Assembly (NCBI GenBank): GCA_030831005.1 | Contig: JAURLW010000087.1 | Coordinates: 1-25,805, forward strand | Length of the DNA: 25,805 nt | Direction: 5' to 3' | DNA from: Bacteroidota bacterium | GTDB taxonomy: Bacteria; Bacteroidota; Bacteroidia; Chitinophagales; Chitinophagaceae | In this document: positions 16,439-24,222 of the stretch, piece after piece | Position numbering within the stretch: position 1 is the first letter of the stretch | Layout: the number at the start of each line of letters is the position of its first letter | The notes under the pieces: generated by a model | Databases searched by the model: none | Seen by the model: only the letters and a program-made list of their open reading frames with translations | What the model was told of the DNA's origin: nothing | Position numbers and translations under genes: made by a program

Positions 16439-17815
16439 ATGGCAACGATTACACGTGAACAAATTAGTTCATTACATGACAAAATAACCGTTCAGTTGGT
16501 TAAAGAAGATTATGTGCCGGGTTTTGATAAAGCTATGAAAGGCTATGCTAAAACTGTTCAAGTTCCTGGTTTTAGAAAAGGAATGGTACCTGCAGGAATG
16601 GTTAAAAAAATGTATGGTCCAAGTATTTTTAACGAAGAAATTATAAGAACAGCTAGTAAAGAACTAGAAAGCTATTTGCAAAAAGAAAATTTGGCCATTT
16701 TTGCTCAACCATTAATGATGCCTAACGAATCTAATTATCAACTGGATATGAATAATCCGCAAGATGTTAGTTTCAGTTTTGAAGTAGGATTAAAACCTAC
16801 TTTTGATATTAAACCTATTCAAGATAAAGCAAAACTTACGCGCTATACGATCGAAGTAGCAGATTCTATGATTGCAGACGAACTAGTACGCTTGCAACGT
16901 AGATATGGTAAGGCAGAGCCTCAAGAAACGGTTACTAATGCAGAAGACATCATTTATGCAAATTATCATAAATGCGACGCTTCAGGAGCTGTTATCGATG
17001 CTAATAGCAAATTAGAAGATACCGTATTATTTGATAAACTACCAAAAGGAATGCAAACCTTATTAATGGGTAAAAAAGCAGAAGATACCTTTACAATAGT
17101 GCCTAGTCAAGTATGCACAGCTGAAGAATTGACTGCTTTCTTAAAAGATCCATTAAAAACAACTGATGCTGATGCTAATTCTAATTATCAAGTAACGCTT
17201 ACTAAGGTTGCGCGTTTGATTCCAAGAGAATTAGATGAAACCTTATATGCAGAAGTGTTCCCTAATGCAGCAATTACAAGCTTAGATGCTTTCAAAGAAA
17301 AATTAAAAGAAGAATTAGGTAAAGAGTTTGTAAGAATTTCTAAAGAACGTTTAACCAATGAAATGTATGAATTATTGGTACATCAAACTAAATTAGACTT
17401 ACCTGTTGCCTTTTTAAAACGTTGGATGAAAGAAGGTCAAGAGAAAGTGCGTACGGATGAAGAAGTTGAAGCGGAATTTGGTTCTTTTGATCATCAGTTA
17501 AGATGGACTTTAATATCTGATAAATTAATCGTTGAAAATAAAATTCAAGTTAGTTTAGACGATGTTAAAAATGGCTTGAAAGCACAAGTAATGTCTTATT
17601 TCGGAATGGGTGCTGATGATGAAGCTCCTTGGATGGACGGCTATATGGATAAGATTATGAAAGATGAAAAAACAATCGATGAAACGTATCGTAAAATGTT
17701 ATTCGATCGTCTATTCGAATATTTAGAAACTCAATTTACCATACAAGATAAAAAAGTAAGCGAAGAGGAATTCTTTAAATTACAAGATCCACACGCTACA
17801 CATCATCATCATTAA
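16439..17815 (+). CDS. tig: Trigger factor, ribosome-associated chaperone
   Basis: Trigger factor binds ribosomal protein L23 at the peptide exit and shields nascent chains. The N-terminal ribosome-binding domain has the signature VPGFRKGMVPAGMVKKMYG (42-60, a variant of the GFRxGKxP loop). The middle region at about 150-260 corresponds to the PPIase domain but lacks motifs I would call a clear FKBP active site. The C-terminal helical arms run from about 265 to 450. Length, 458 residues, is normal. The protein ends DPHATHHHH, a natural histidine run. It follows the tRNA-Leu terminator closely and shares a strong, symmetric terminator with the convergent arfB. Confidence 0.93.
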   Translation: MATITREQISSLHDKITVQLVKEDYVPGFDKAMKGYAKTVQVPGFRKGMVPAGMVKKMYGPSIFNEEIIRTASKELESYLQKENLAIFAQPLMMPNESNYQLDMNNPQDVSFSFEVGLKPTFDIKPIQDKAKLTRYTIEVADSMIADELVRLQRRYGKAEPQETVTNAEDIIYANYHKCDASGAVIDANSKLEDTVLFDKLPKGMQTLLMGKKAEDTFTIVPSQVCTAEELTAFLKDPLKTTDADANSNYQVTLTKVARLIPRELDETLYAEVFPNAAITSLDAFKEKLKEELGKEFVRISKERLTNEMYELLVHQTKLDLPVAFLKRWMKEGQEKVRTDEEVEAEFGSFDHQLRWTLISDKLIVENKIQVSLDDVKNGLKAQVMSYFGMGADDEAPWMDGYMDKIMKDEKTIDETYRKMLFDRLFEYLETQFTIQDKKVSEEEFFKLQDPHATHHHH

Positions 17816-17817
17816 TA

Positions 17818-17847
17818 GAAAGGTCCCGCAAGGGACCTTTCTTATTT
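17818..17847. terminator. Bidirectional terminator between tig and arfB
   Basis: A perfect 10-bp stem, GAAAGGTCCC / GGGACCTTTC, with a GCAA loop lies two bases past the tig stop. It is followed by TTATTT on the plus strand and overlaps the arfB stop region on the minus strand. It should end the tig transcript; on the minus strand the A-rich flank gives only a weak U tract. Confidence 0.82.
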
Positions 17848-18261
17848 CCAATCACTATTATTACTTCTGTTAATTTTCTTTGCACTTTGCTTCTTTTTAC
17901 TTTCTAAGCGTTTTTCAACGCTCGCTTTTGTAGGTTTTGAAGCTTTTCTCTTTTTGGGAATAATTAGGCTATGTGTAATTAGTACTTGTAGTTTTTTCAG
18001 CGCTATTAGTTTGTTCTCTAATTGTGAGCGGGTATCACTGGCCGTACAAATTAAAAAGCCATCTTTATTGATTTTGTTAGCTAATTTTTGAAGGATACGC
18101 TCTTTTTCGTTGTCATCAAATAAAGTACTTTGCGTTACCGACCACCAAGCTTCTACTTTTGTTTCTACTTTATTTACATGCTGCCCACCTTTGCCTCCGC
18201 TTCTGGTGGTTTTAAAATAGACCTCCCGTTCAATGCCCAAAATTTTATAATCCGTCATCAA
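17842..18261 (-). CDS. arfB: Alternative ribosome-rescue factor ArfB (peptidyl-tRNA hydrolase)
   Basis: ArfB frees ribosomes stalled without a stop codon by hydrolysing the peptidyl-tRNA ester. The 139-residue protein has the class I release-factor catalytic loop SGGKGGQHVNKVETKVE, with GGQ at 25-27, and a basic C-terminal tail (KKRKASKPTKASVEKRLESK, then KKKQSAKK) that in known ArfB enters the empty mRNA channel. It has no stop-codon recognition domain. Length matches the E. coli protein. Two adjacent ATG codons are possible starts. The start lies inside the end of the upstream gene (17-base overlap), so it is the last gene of the sco operon. Confidence 0.93.
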   Translation of the reverse strand: MMTDYKILGIEREVYFKTTRSGGKGGQHVNKVETKVEAWWSVTQSTLFDDNEKERILQKLANKINKDGFLICTASDTRSQLENKLIALKKLQVLITHSLIIPKKRKASKPTKASVEKRLESKKKQSAKKINRSNNSDWK

Positions 18262-19543
18262 TTAGTGTTGGTTCTTTACGTTCTTTTTTGGGCTTATCTT
18301 TCTTTTTATCATCTTTTTTCTTTTTATCTTCTTTTTTATCTTTTATTGGCGCAATCTCAGATTTAATTTCTTTTTTAGATTCTGCTTGCTCTTGAATTTG
18401 CTCTAAAGGTTCCGTCCTTTCTATTTCTATATCCTTATCAAGTTCTTCGCCATTGGCAATGGCTTGCATGCGTTCGACAATCGCTTGATCGAGCTCGGCA
18501 TCCAAGTCTTTTGTTTCTTCGGGCAACTCTTCAAGTTCAGTAAGTACGGCTTTATATTTAATATGTTCTGCTGGATCATTCCATATGCCCGTATATTTTA
18601 CTTTTCCTAAACTAAGCTGCATAAATGCATTATACTTATCTTCTCTAAAAGTCCATTCTTTTTCTTTTTTGCTAACGCGAAGGGATATAAAATCTTCGTT
18701 ATCGCCAAACTTATACAAGGCTTCATATCTGCAGACATCTTCTGCGCATGTATCTTTTATATAACGGATATAAAGTTCAATAGGGATATAACCATCTAAC
18801 GTACCTTCGTAATATTTTCTTGCAACAATAAAATCGTTTCGGGAGTCTTCTAAGCTATCAATAACTAAGTTGACTGAATCTGTTTTGTGATGCGCTAATT
18901 TTGCATAGAATTTTTCTTCCATCATTCTTTGCATTTCATATTCAGCTTTGGTTTCTGCCTTAAATAAGTTTTTTAAATAACCACCATACCAATTACCTTT
19001 TATCATTTGTAAATCACTAACCGTAAAACAATAAACAGAGTCTGTAACTTGATCTTTTACGAATACATAGCCTAGGAAACGTTCTGGAGCTATCTTCTCT
19101 AGCACTGTATCCCGTGTTTTTTTCATCCGTTCTAGTTCGTAATTTAAAAGTAAAGTTTTATTCCAATGCAATCCAATATTCTCTGCTTTATGTAGCATTT
19201 TATTGAATTCTTTTTTACGTGCATTACGAATGCTCGTATCCATAATGTGTAATAATTCTGGTTTATTGAGATAAAAAACAGCTTTTTGATAAGCGCTAGA
19301 ACGAGGTGGGGAAACTTCAATAATCCATCTTGACATATTCTCAACAGTAGGAAATAATTGAGTATAGTTCATTAATTCCTCACGCTGCAGACAACGTAAT
19401 ATCTTATTAATATGTTCTCCTTCTCCTCGATCTTTACCTTTCCATCCGGTCATGCCTTCTTTTCTTTGCTGTGCAAAGATTTGGAAAGCGCTCAAGCACC
19501 CAAGCAATAGCAATAGAAAGGTATATCGGATTTTTAGGCGCAC
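18245..19543 (-). CDS. Exported protein of unknown function with a lysine-rich acidic/basic tail
   Basis: This 432-residue protein has a signal peptide (LKIRYTFLLLLLGCLSAFQIFAQ). The body, about 25-340, is rich in charged and aromatic residues and shows no motif I recognise; it contains an internal TCAEDVC pair of cysteines. From about 340 it becomes acidic (LTELEELPEETKDLDAELDQ), and from about 388 it is a low-complexity K/D/E run (KKEDKKKKDDKKKDKPKKER) ending in LIDDGL. The start is a GTG sharing one base with the scoB stop (TAGTG), pointing to coupling. Downstream it overlaps arfB by 17 bases. The linkage to ketoacid metabolism and ribosome rescue is probably positional. No function is assigned. 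Confidence 0.82.
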   Translation of the reverse strand: MRLKIRYTFLLLLLGCLSAFQIFAQQRKEGMTGWKGKDRGEGEHINKILRCLQREELMNYTQLFPTVENMSRWIIEVSPPRSSAYQKAVFYLNKPELLHIMDTSIRNARKKEFNKMLHKAENIGLHWNKTLLLNYELERMKKTRDTVLEKIAPERFLGYVFVKDQVTDSVYCFTVSDLQMIKGNWYGGYLKNLFKAETKAEYEMQRMMEEKFYAKLAHHKTDSVNLVIDSLEDSRNDFIVARKYYEGTLDGYIPIELYIRYIKDTCAEDVCRYEALYKFGDNEDFISLRVSKKEKEWTFREDKYNAFMQLSLGKVKYTGIWNDPAEHIKYKAVLTELEELPEETKDLDAELDQAIVERMQAIANGEELDKDIEIERTEPLEQIQEQAESKKEIKSEIAPIKDKKEDKKKKDDKKKDKPKKERKEPTLIDDGL

Positions 19544-20199
19544 TATACGTTCATTTCTTTTATAGAGGCATGAATACTCAATCGGCCAGCTGTTTTAGCT
19601 TTAATTTCTTCAATACTAACACCTGGTGCATGTTCTATGCATACAAACCCATTTTCTGTTATATCAAAAACACCCAAGTCGCTTACAATTTTCTTTACAC
19701 AAGCACGACCGGTTATAGGTAAGCTACAACTTTTTAATAATTTAGAATTACCCGCTTTATCGGTATGTTGCATTGCTACAATAATATTTTTTGCTGAAGC
19801 AACAAGATCCATAGCACCACCCATTCCTTTTACCATTTTACCCGGTACTTTCCAGTTGGCAATGTCTCCATTATCTGCCACTTCCATAGCACCCAAAACA
19901 GTGAGGTCTACTTTGCCAGCGCGTATCATACCAAAACTCATAGCACTGTCAAAGAATACAGAACCTGCTAGCGTGGTGATCGTTTGCTTGCCAGCATTAA
20001 TTAAATCTGCATCTTCTTCACCTGTAATTGGGAAGGGTCCCATACCTAAAAGTCCATTTTCACTTTGCAATTCTACTTCTATGCCTTCGGGTATATAATT
20101 AGCTACCAAGGTTGGGATGCCAATGCCAAGGTTTACATAAAAACCATCTTGCAATTCTTGTGCTATACGTTTAGCAATTTGTTCTTTCGTTAATGCCAT
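19543..20199 (-). CDS. scoB: 3-oxoacid CoA-transferase, subunit B
   Basis: With ScoA this forms the CoA-transferase that moves CoA from succinyl-CoA to acetoacetate (or a related 3-oxoacid), feeding ketone bodies into acetyl-CoA. The 218-residue protein shows the subunit B signature: ERIAQEL-type helix, NLGIGIPTLVANYIPEG (23-39), and the catalytic glutamate motif SENGLLGMGPFP with E47. Further typical segments are GKVDLTVLGAMEVADNGDIA and PGKMVKGMGGAMDLV. It begins six bases after scoA and its stop shares a base with the GTG of the next gene. The exact acyl partner cannot be read from sequence; adipate-type CoA transferases are similar. Confidence 0.94.
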   Translation of the reverse strand: MALTKEQIAKRIAQELQDGFYVNLGIGIPTLVANYIPEGIEVELQSENGLLGMGPFPITGEEDADLINAGKQTITTLAGSVFFDSAMSFGMIRAGKVDLTVLGAMEVADNGDIANWKVPGKMVKGMGGAMDLVASAKNIIVAMQHTDKAGNSKLLKSCSLPITGRACVKKIVSDLGVFDITENGFVCIEHAPGVSIEEIKAKTAGRLSIHASIKEMNV

Positions 20200-20205
20200 A
20201 GCTTC

Positions 20206-20904
20206 TTAGTTTCTTACGGTTCTTTTTTCAATTCGTTTTTCATAAGCTTCACCTTGGAAAATATAGTTTACATAAATTCCAGGCGTATGAATATCGTTTG
20301 GATCCAGGCTTCCAGCCTCTACTAAATGCTCTACCTCAGCAATTGTAATTTTCCCTGCCATAGCCATTAATGGATTGAAATTGCGCGCTGTATCTTTAAA
20401 TATTAAATTACCCTTTGTGTCGCCTTTCCAAGCTTTTACAATTGCATAATCAGCATCAAAAGCATACTCCAATAAATAATCTTTGCCGTTGAAATTGCGC
20501 ACCTCTTTACCATCTGCTACTTCTGTACCTACACCAGCTGGGGTATAAATAGCTGGCATGCCATAGCCCGCTGCCATACATCGGGTTGCTAATGTGCCTT
20601 GTGGTATCAACTCTACCTCTAATTCACCACTTAATAATTGACGCTCAAATTCATCATTCTCCCCAACGTAAGAAGCAATCATTTTTTTTACTTGTTTGGT
20701 TTGCAATAACAATCCAATTCCAAAATCATCTACTCCCGCATTGTTTGAAATGCAAGTAAGTTGATCAACTCCTTTTTTTACTAATGCTGTAATACAATTT
20801 TCGGGAATACCACACAACCCAAAACCACCTAATAAAAGGGTTTGTCCAGATTGAATGCCTTTAATTGCCTCCTCGGCATTTGCTACTACTTTATGTAAAC
20901 TCAT
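20206..20904 (-). CDS. scoA: 3-oxoacid CoA-transferase, subunit A
   Basis: The 232-residue A subunit carries the CoA-transferase glycine loop GGFGLCGIPEN at 26-36, NNAGVDDFGIGLLL, the SYVGENDEFERQLLSGELEV segment, LIPQGTLATRCMAAGYGMPA and FNPLMAMAGKITIAEVEHLV, all typical of SCOT/AtoD-family alpha subunits. It is the first gene of a tight four-gene run scoA-scoB-unknown-arfB. It lies after a strong minus-strand terminator that closes moxR, so transcription must begin in the 55-base gap at 20905-20959, where I see no convincing -7 box. Confidence 0.94.
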   Translation of the reverse strand: MSLHKVVANAEEAIKGIQSGQTLLLGGFGLCGIPENCITALVKKGVDQLTCISNNAGVDDFGIGLLLQTKQVKKMIASYVGENDEFERQLLSGELEVELIPQGTLATRCMAAGYGMPAIYTPAGVGTEVADGKEVRNFNGKDYLLEYAFDADYAIVKAWKGDTKGNLIFKDTARNFNPLMAMAGKITIAEVEHLVEAGSLDPNDIHTPGIYVNYIFQGEAYEKRIEKRTVRN

Positions 20905-20959
20905 TTTTTGAACGAATAGGCTAGGTTAATAATAAGCAAGTTATGAAAACTGCTGCTGT

Positions 20960-21000
20960 AAAAAAAATAAGCGACTTCTTATGTTTTGAAAGTCGCTTAT
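20960..21000 (-). terminator. Rho-independent terminator of moxR
   Basis: Read on the minus strand, an 11-bp perfect stem ATAAGCGACTT / AAGTCGCTTAT with a 12-base loop is followed by a run of T residues (the A tract at 20960-20967 on the plus strand). It lies 18 bases after the moxR stop and isolates moxR from scoA. Confidence 0.85.
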
Positions 21001-21018
21001 GAAAGTTATATATTTTAT

Positions 21019-22020
21019 CTAAGGTACTTCTACAGCGTTTAGGATTTCGTGTAAGATATCTACGCTTGTTTTGTTTTCTGCTTCAGCTTCATAAGTTACA
21101 CCAATTCTATGACGCATAACATCAGTACAAACTGCTCTAATATCTTCAGGAATTACATAACCTCTGCGCTTGATAAAGGCATATGCTTTGGCAGCCAAAG
21201 CTAAACTTATACTGGCTCTTGGAGAAGCGCCAAAGCTTATCCAATTTTTAAGGTGTGCTAATTTGTATTGATCAGGGAAACGAGTGGCAAAAACGATATC
21301 TAAAATATACTGTTCAATTTTTTCGTCCATATAAATTTCACGAACTAATTGCCTAGCCTCTAAAATCTCATCGGTGCTCACTACTGCATTTATTTTTGTA
21401 GGTATAGCTTGCAAATTCTGACGAATAATTGCTCGTTCTTCTTCTTTTTGTGGGTAAGTAATAACTACTTTAAGCATAAAACGATCTACTTGAGCTTCTG
21501 GTAATTCGTAGGTACCTTCTTGCTCAATAGGATTTTGAGTAGCCAAAACTAAGAATGGTTCTTGTAATGGATAAGTAGTATCTCCAATAGTAACTTGTCG
21601 TTCTTGCATGGCTTCTAGTAAAGCACTTTGAACTTTTGCCGGAGCCCTATTGATTTCATCGGCTAATATGAAATTTGCAAAGATGGGACCTTTTCTTACA
21701 GAAAATTCATGAGCTTGTGGATTATACATCATGGTTCCCAACACATCAGCAGGTAATAAGTCGGGCGTAAATTGAATACGTGCAAATTTACCATTTATAG
21801 CACTAGCCATAGATTTGATAGCAAGCGTTTTAGCCAAGCCAGGCACACCTTCTAATAGAATGTGACCTTGTGCTAAAAGCCCAATCAGTAAACGTTCTAC
21901 CATCATTTTTTGGCCAACAACAGATTTGTTTAATTCCATTTGAAGCAAATCAATAAAGGCACTTTTTGCATGAATTTTTTCATTTAATGCTCTAATGTCT
22001 AATGAGGCTGTTTGTTCCAT
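21019..22020 (-). CDS. MoxR-family AAA+ ATPase
   Basis: MoxR ATPases act as chaperones that assemble or insert metal cofactors into partner proteins, often with VWA-domain proteins. The 333-residue protein has Walker A GVPGLAKT (58-65), Walker B FILADE (117-122) followed by INRAPAK, sensor 1 ATQNP (160-164), the GTYELPEAQVDRFMLK segment and sensor 2-like FGASPRAS. Usual neighbours are a DUF58 protein and Bat/VWA genes; none is present here, because a terminator follows the stop and scoA comes next. Its client is therefore unknown. Confidence 0.94.
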   Translation of the reverse strand: MEQTASLDIRALNEKIHAKSAFIDLLQMELNKSVVGQKMMVERLLIGLLAQGHILLEGVPGLAKTLAIKSMASAINGKFARIQFTPDLLPADVLGTMMYNPQAHEFSVRKGPIFANFILADEINRAPAKVQSALLEAMQERQVTIGDTTYPLQEPFLVLATQNPIEQEGTYELPEAQVDRFMLKVVITYPQKEEERAIIRQNLQAIPTKINAVVSTDEILEARQLVREIYMDEKIEQYILDIVFATRFPDQYKLAHLKNWISFGASPRASISLALAAKAYAFIKRRGYVIPEDIRAVCTDVMRHRIGVTYEAEAENKTSVDILHEILNAVEVP

Positions 22021-22042
22021 AGGTATTTGAAAAATTTATGTT

Positions 22043-22050
22043 CAAAAGTA
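22043..22050 (-). promoter_or_regulatory. -7 promoter box of moxR
   Basis: On the minus strand TACTTTTG matches TAnnTTTG exactly, 22 bases before the moxR ATG. The expected -33 TTTG is not seen. Together with the downstream terminator this would make moxR a single-gene unit. Confidence 0.42.
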
Positions 22051-22196
22051 ATGGGTTTGTATTAATTTTCTAGTACTCTATTATTTTTTAACTTTTTTTA
22101 AAAAAATGCGCTTAAATGCTATTTCATTCAAAAGACTATACATTAAACATATTCATAGAAATCGTTGTTTTGAGTATAATTCAATAATATTGTAGC

Positions 22197-23072
22197 ATGA
22201 AAATTTTTCCTTCAGAAATTAAAACGTCGCAATTGCATGCCTATTTGTTAGGTGCTATTGCCCCTCGACCTATTTGTTTTGCTAGCACTATCGATGAAGA
22301 TGGCAATATGAACTTATCTCCATTCAGCTTTTTCAATGTTTTTGGCAGCAAACCGCCAATATTGGTGTTTTCACCTGCAAGAAGAGTACGTAATAATACC
22401 ATTAAACATACCTTAGAAAATGCTATACGAACAAGGGAAGTGGTTATTAATGTAGTAAATTATGCCATTGTACAGCAAATGAGTTTAGCAAGTTGCGAAT
22501 ACGATAAAGGGGTTAATGAATTTGAAAAAGCCGGATTAACACCAATCGCATCTGAAATGGTAAAGCCTTTTAGAGTTAAAGAATCGCCGGTGCAACTAGA
22601 ATGTAAAGTGCTGGAAGTAAAGGCTACAGGTGAAGAGGGAGGAGCTGGAAATCTTGTGATTTGCGAAGTTGTTTGTATGCATATTAATGATGCTGTATTG
22701 AATGAGCAAATGCAAATAGACCCCCATAAAATAGATTTAGTGGCAAGAATGGGCGGTGATTTTTATTGCCGAGCGAGTGGAAATGCTGTTTTTGAAGTAG
22801 CAAAGCCTAATTTAAATTTAGGAGTAGGTGTAGATCAATTACCAGAAGCGATTCGATTAAGTAAGGTATTGACGGGCAATCATTTAGGTGTTTTGGGCAA
22901 TTGTACATTGGTACCTGAAATTGACGAAGCATTCAGCGATGAACACTTAGTAGAACTTTTAACTAGGCCTTATACAAGTACTGAAGAGCGTATAAATGCT
23001 TTGCATAGTTATGCTAAAGAACTTTTAGATGCCAATAAAATTGACCAAGCTTGGCAGGTTTTATTAAAATAA
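22197..23072 (+). CDS. Flavin reductase-like FMN-binding split-barrel protein
   Basis: The 291-residue protein begins with the pattern of the flavin reductase/DIM6-NTAB family: AYLLGAIAPRPICFASTIDE (15-34), NLSPFSFFNVFGSKPPILVF and a downstream NNTIKHTLEN helix. These residues bind FMN in family members, and the family includes NAD(P)H:flavin reductases and poorly characterised flavoproteins. The C-terminal 90 residues (from GVGVDQLPEAIRLSKVLTGN) are an extra segment present in the longer Bacteroidota members, in my recollection. No monooxygenase neighbour that would need reduced flavin is seen, so the physiological role is open. An imperfect -7 box TAATATTG at 22185-22192, with TTG at 22165-22167, may be its promoter. 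Confidence 0.87.
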   Translation: MKIFPSEIKTSQLHAYLLGAIAPRPICFASTIDEDGNMNLSPFSFFNVFGSKPPILVFSPARRVRNNTIKHTLENAIRTREVVINVVNYAIVQQMSLASCEYDKGVNEFEKAGLTPIASEMVKPFRVKESPVQLECKVLEVKATGEEGGAGNLVICEVVCMHINDAVLNEQMQIDPHKIDLVARMGGDFYCRASGNAVFEVAKPNLNLGVGVDQLPEAIRLSKVLTGNHLGVLGNCTLVPEIDEAFSDEHLVELLTRPYTSTEERINALHSYAKELLDANKIDQAWQVLLK

Positions 23073-23118
23073 TTTGTACTTTTAGAAACTAATTTTAAAA
23101 TCGATAAAAACGTAGAAT

Positions 23119-23490
23119 ATGAAAAAAATATTTGTTGCTCTTTGTATGGGTGTTTTAAGTCTTTCTTCTTTTGCTCAAAATCAAGTAAAGTCTTTTAATG
23201 ATCAAAAAATGGAATTGATTTCTAAAATCAACGAATTTGCAGCTAATACTGAGCGTAATAATGCAGATGGTATGCAAACTACCTATAATCAATTGCAAAC
23301 CATGATGGCTAATTTTGTTGCTTTAAATAAACAAAAATTAAGTGCAGACAAATCGAATGCTACCCTAGATAAAAAAATAAAAGAGGAAGTTCGTCTAATG
23401 AAAGATATTGCTGAAAAAGCAAAGGATAAAAAAACGAATTTAATGCCTATTTTAATGGACTTGAAATTTTTCGTAGTCACACTCGATTAA
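23119..23490 (+). CDS. Small exported helical protein
   Basis: The 123-residue protein has a signal peptide (KKIFVALCMGVLSLSSFAQ). The mature part of about 104 residues looks all-helical, with charged Lys/Glu/Asp and methionine-rich stretches (GMQTTYNQLQTMMANFVALN, LDKKIKEEVRLMKDIAEKAK), and has no cysteine. It is probably periplasmic and coiled or bundled. I do not recognise a named family. It stands between the flavin-reductase-like gene (46-base gap) and its own strong terminator. Confidence 0.78.
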   Translation: MKKIFVALCMGVLSLSSFAQNQVKSFNDQKMELISKINEFAANTERNNADGMQTTYNQLQTMMANFVALNKQKLSADKSNATLDKKIKEEVRLMKDIAEKAKDKKTNLMPILMDLKFFVVTLD

Positions 23491-23510
23491 TATTATCAAT
23501 ACTACTATAA

Positions 23511-23550
23511 AAAAAGAGTTTTGGTGTAGGCCAAAACTCTTTTTATTTTT
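23511..23550 (+). terminator. Rho-independent terminator of the small exported protein gene
   Basis: A perfect 14-bp stem, AAAAAGAGTTTTGG / CCAAAACTCTTTTT, with a six-base loop (TGTAGG) is followed by ATTTTT. It lies 20 bases past the stop. The right end overlaps the putative promoter of the next gene. Confidence 0.87.
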
Positions 23551-23551
23551 G
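23520..23551 (+). promoter_or_regulatory. Promoter of the Crp/Fnr regulator embedded in the preceding terminator
   Basis: TATTTTTG at 23544-23551 is an exact TAnnTTTG box. A -33 TTTG at 23520-23523 precedes it by 20 bases, the usual Bacteroidota spacing. The -33 element lies in the left arm of the terminator stem and the -7 box is formed by its T tract. The ATG follows three bases after the -7 box, which predicts a leaderless mRNA. Confidence 0.5.
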
Positions 23552-23554
23552 ATT

Positions 23555-24148
23555 ATGCAGCAAGGAATACAGTTAATTTTAAATAATATTTCTAAAATCG
23601 TTAGTCTAACTAAAGAAGAACAGGACTTATTTGTTTCTAAATTGCAATACATAGAATATAAAAAAAAGGAATTTTTTTTGCATGAAGGACAATTTTCCAA
23701 CGAACTTAATTTTATCATAGAAGGTTGTGTTCTTGTTTATTATACCGATCATTCTGGATTCTCTCATTTGATTCAGTTTGCTATCGAAGATTGGTGGGTA
23801 GGGGATATCGCAAGTAGTACCCATAATAAACCTACACAGCTGAATATTCAAGCTATAGAAAAAACGAAAGTACTTCGAATTAGCAAAGATGATTTAGAAT
23901 ATGTTTTTGAAGCAATACCTAAATTAGAGCGATTTTTCAGAATTTTAGTTCAAAAAAGAGTTGCCAATTTACAGCAGCGCATTATTTCTAGTTTAAGCAA
24001 AACCGCTACAGAGCGTTTTATAGAATTTAGAGAACAATACGGTTTTTTAGAAAATAGAATTACGCAATTGCAAATTGCTTCATTTTTAGGTGTTACCCCC
24101 GAATTTTTAAGTATGATAAGAAGAAAATTAAATTCCTCTAAAAAGTAA
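23555..24148 (+). CDS. Crp/Fnr-family transcriptional regulator
   Basis: The start is taken at the ATG at 23555 (197 residues); a TTG two codons upstream is also in frame but lies inside the -7 box. Residues about 15-120 form a cyclic-nucleotide-binding-type jelly roll (EFFLHEGQFSNELNFIIEGC, VYYTDHSGFSHLIQFAIEDW), lacking the residues that bind cAMP in E. coli Crp, so another ligand or none is likely. The C-terminal winged helix is seen in ITQLQIASFLGVTPEFLSMI, with the usual QxxIAxFLGxTPExLS pattern. There is no Fnr-type cysteine cluster. The next gene, a nitroreductase 74 bases downstream, is the obvious candidate target. Confidence 0.9.
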   Translation: MQQGIQLILNNISKIVSLTKEEQDLFVSKLQYIEYKKKEFFLHEGQFSNELNFIIEGCVLVYYTDHSGFSHLIQFAIEDWWVGDIASSTHNKPTQLNIQAIEKTKVLRISKDDLEYVFEAIPKLERFFRILVQKRVANLQQRIISSLSKTATERFIEFREQYGFLENRITQLQIASFLGVTPEFLSMIRRKLNSSKK

Positions 24149-24222
24149 ATACTTAAGCTAGCTTATTTTTTTATACATCCTAAAACATCAATTTTACACT
24201 AAACAACTAAATCAATAAAATT

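Noticed and set aside
19637..20098. 153-codon plus-strand frame opposite scoB
   Set aside because: scoB on the minus strand carries full family motifs, so this is an antisense shadow in spite of its length.
23549..23554. TTG start of the Crp/Fnr regulator two codons upstream
   Set aside because: TTG lies inside the -7 promoter box and gives no extra conserved residues; the ATG at 23555 is preferred.
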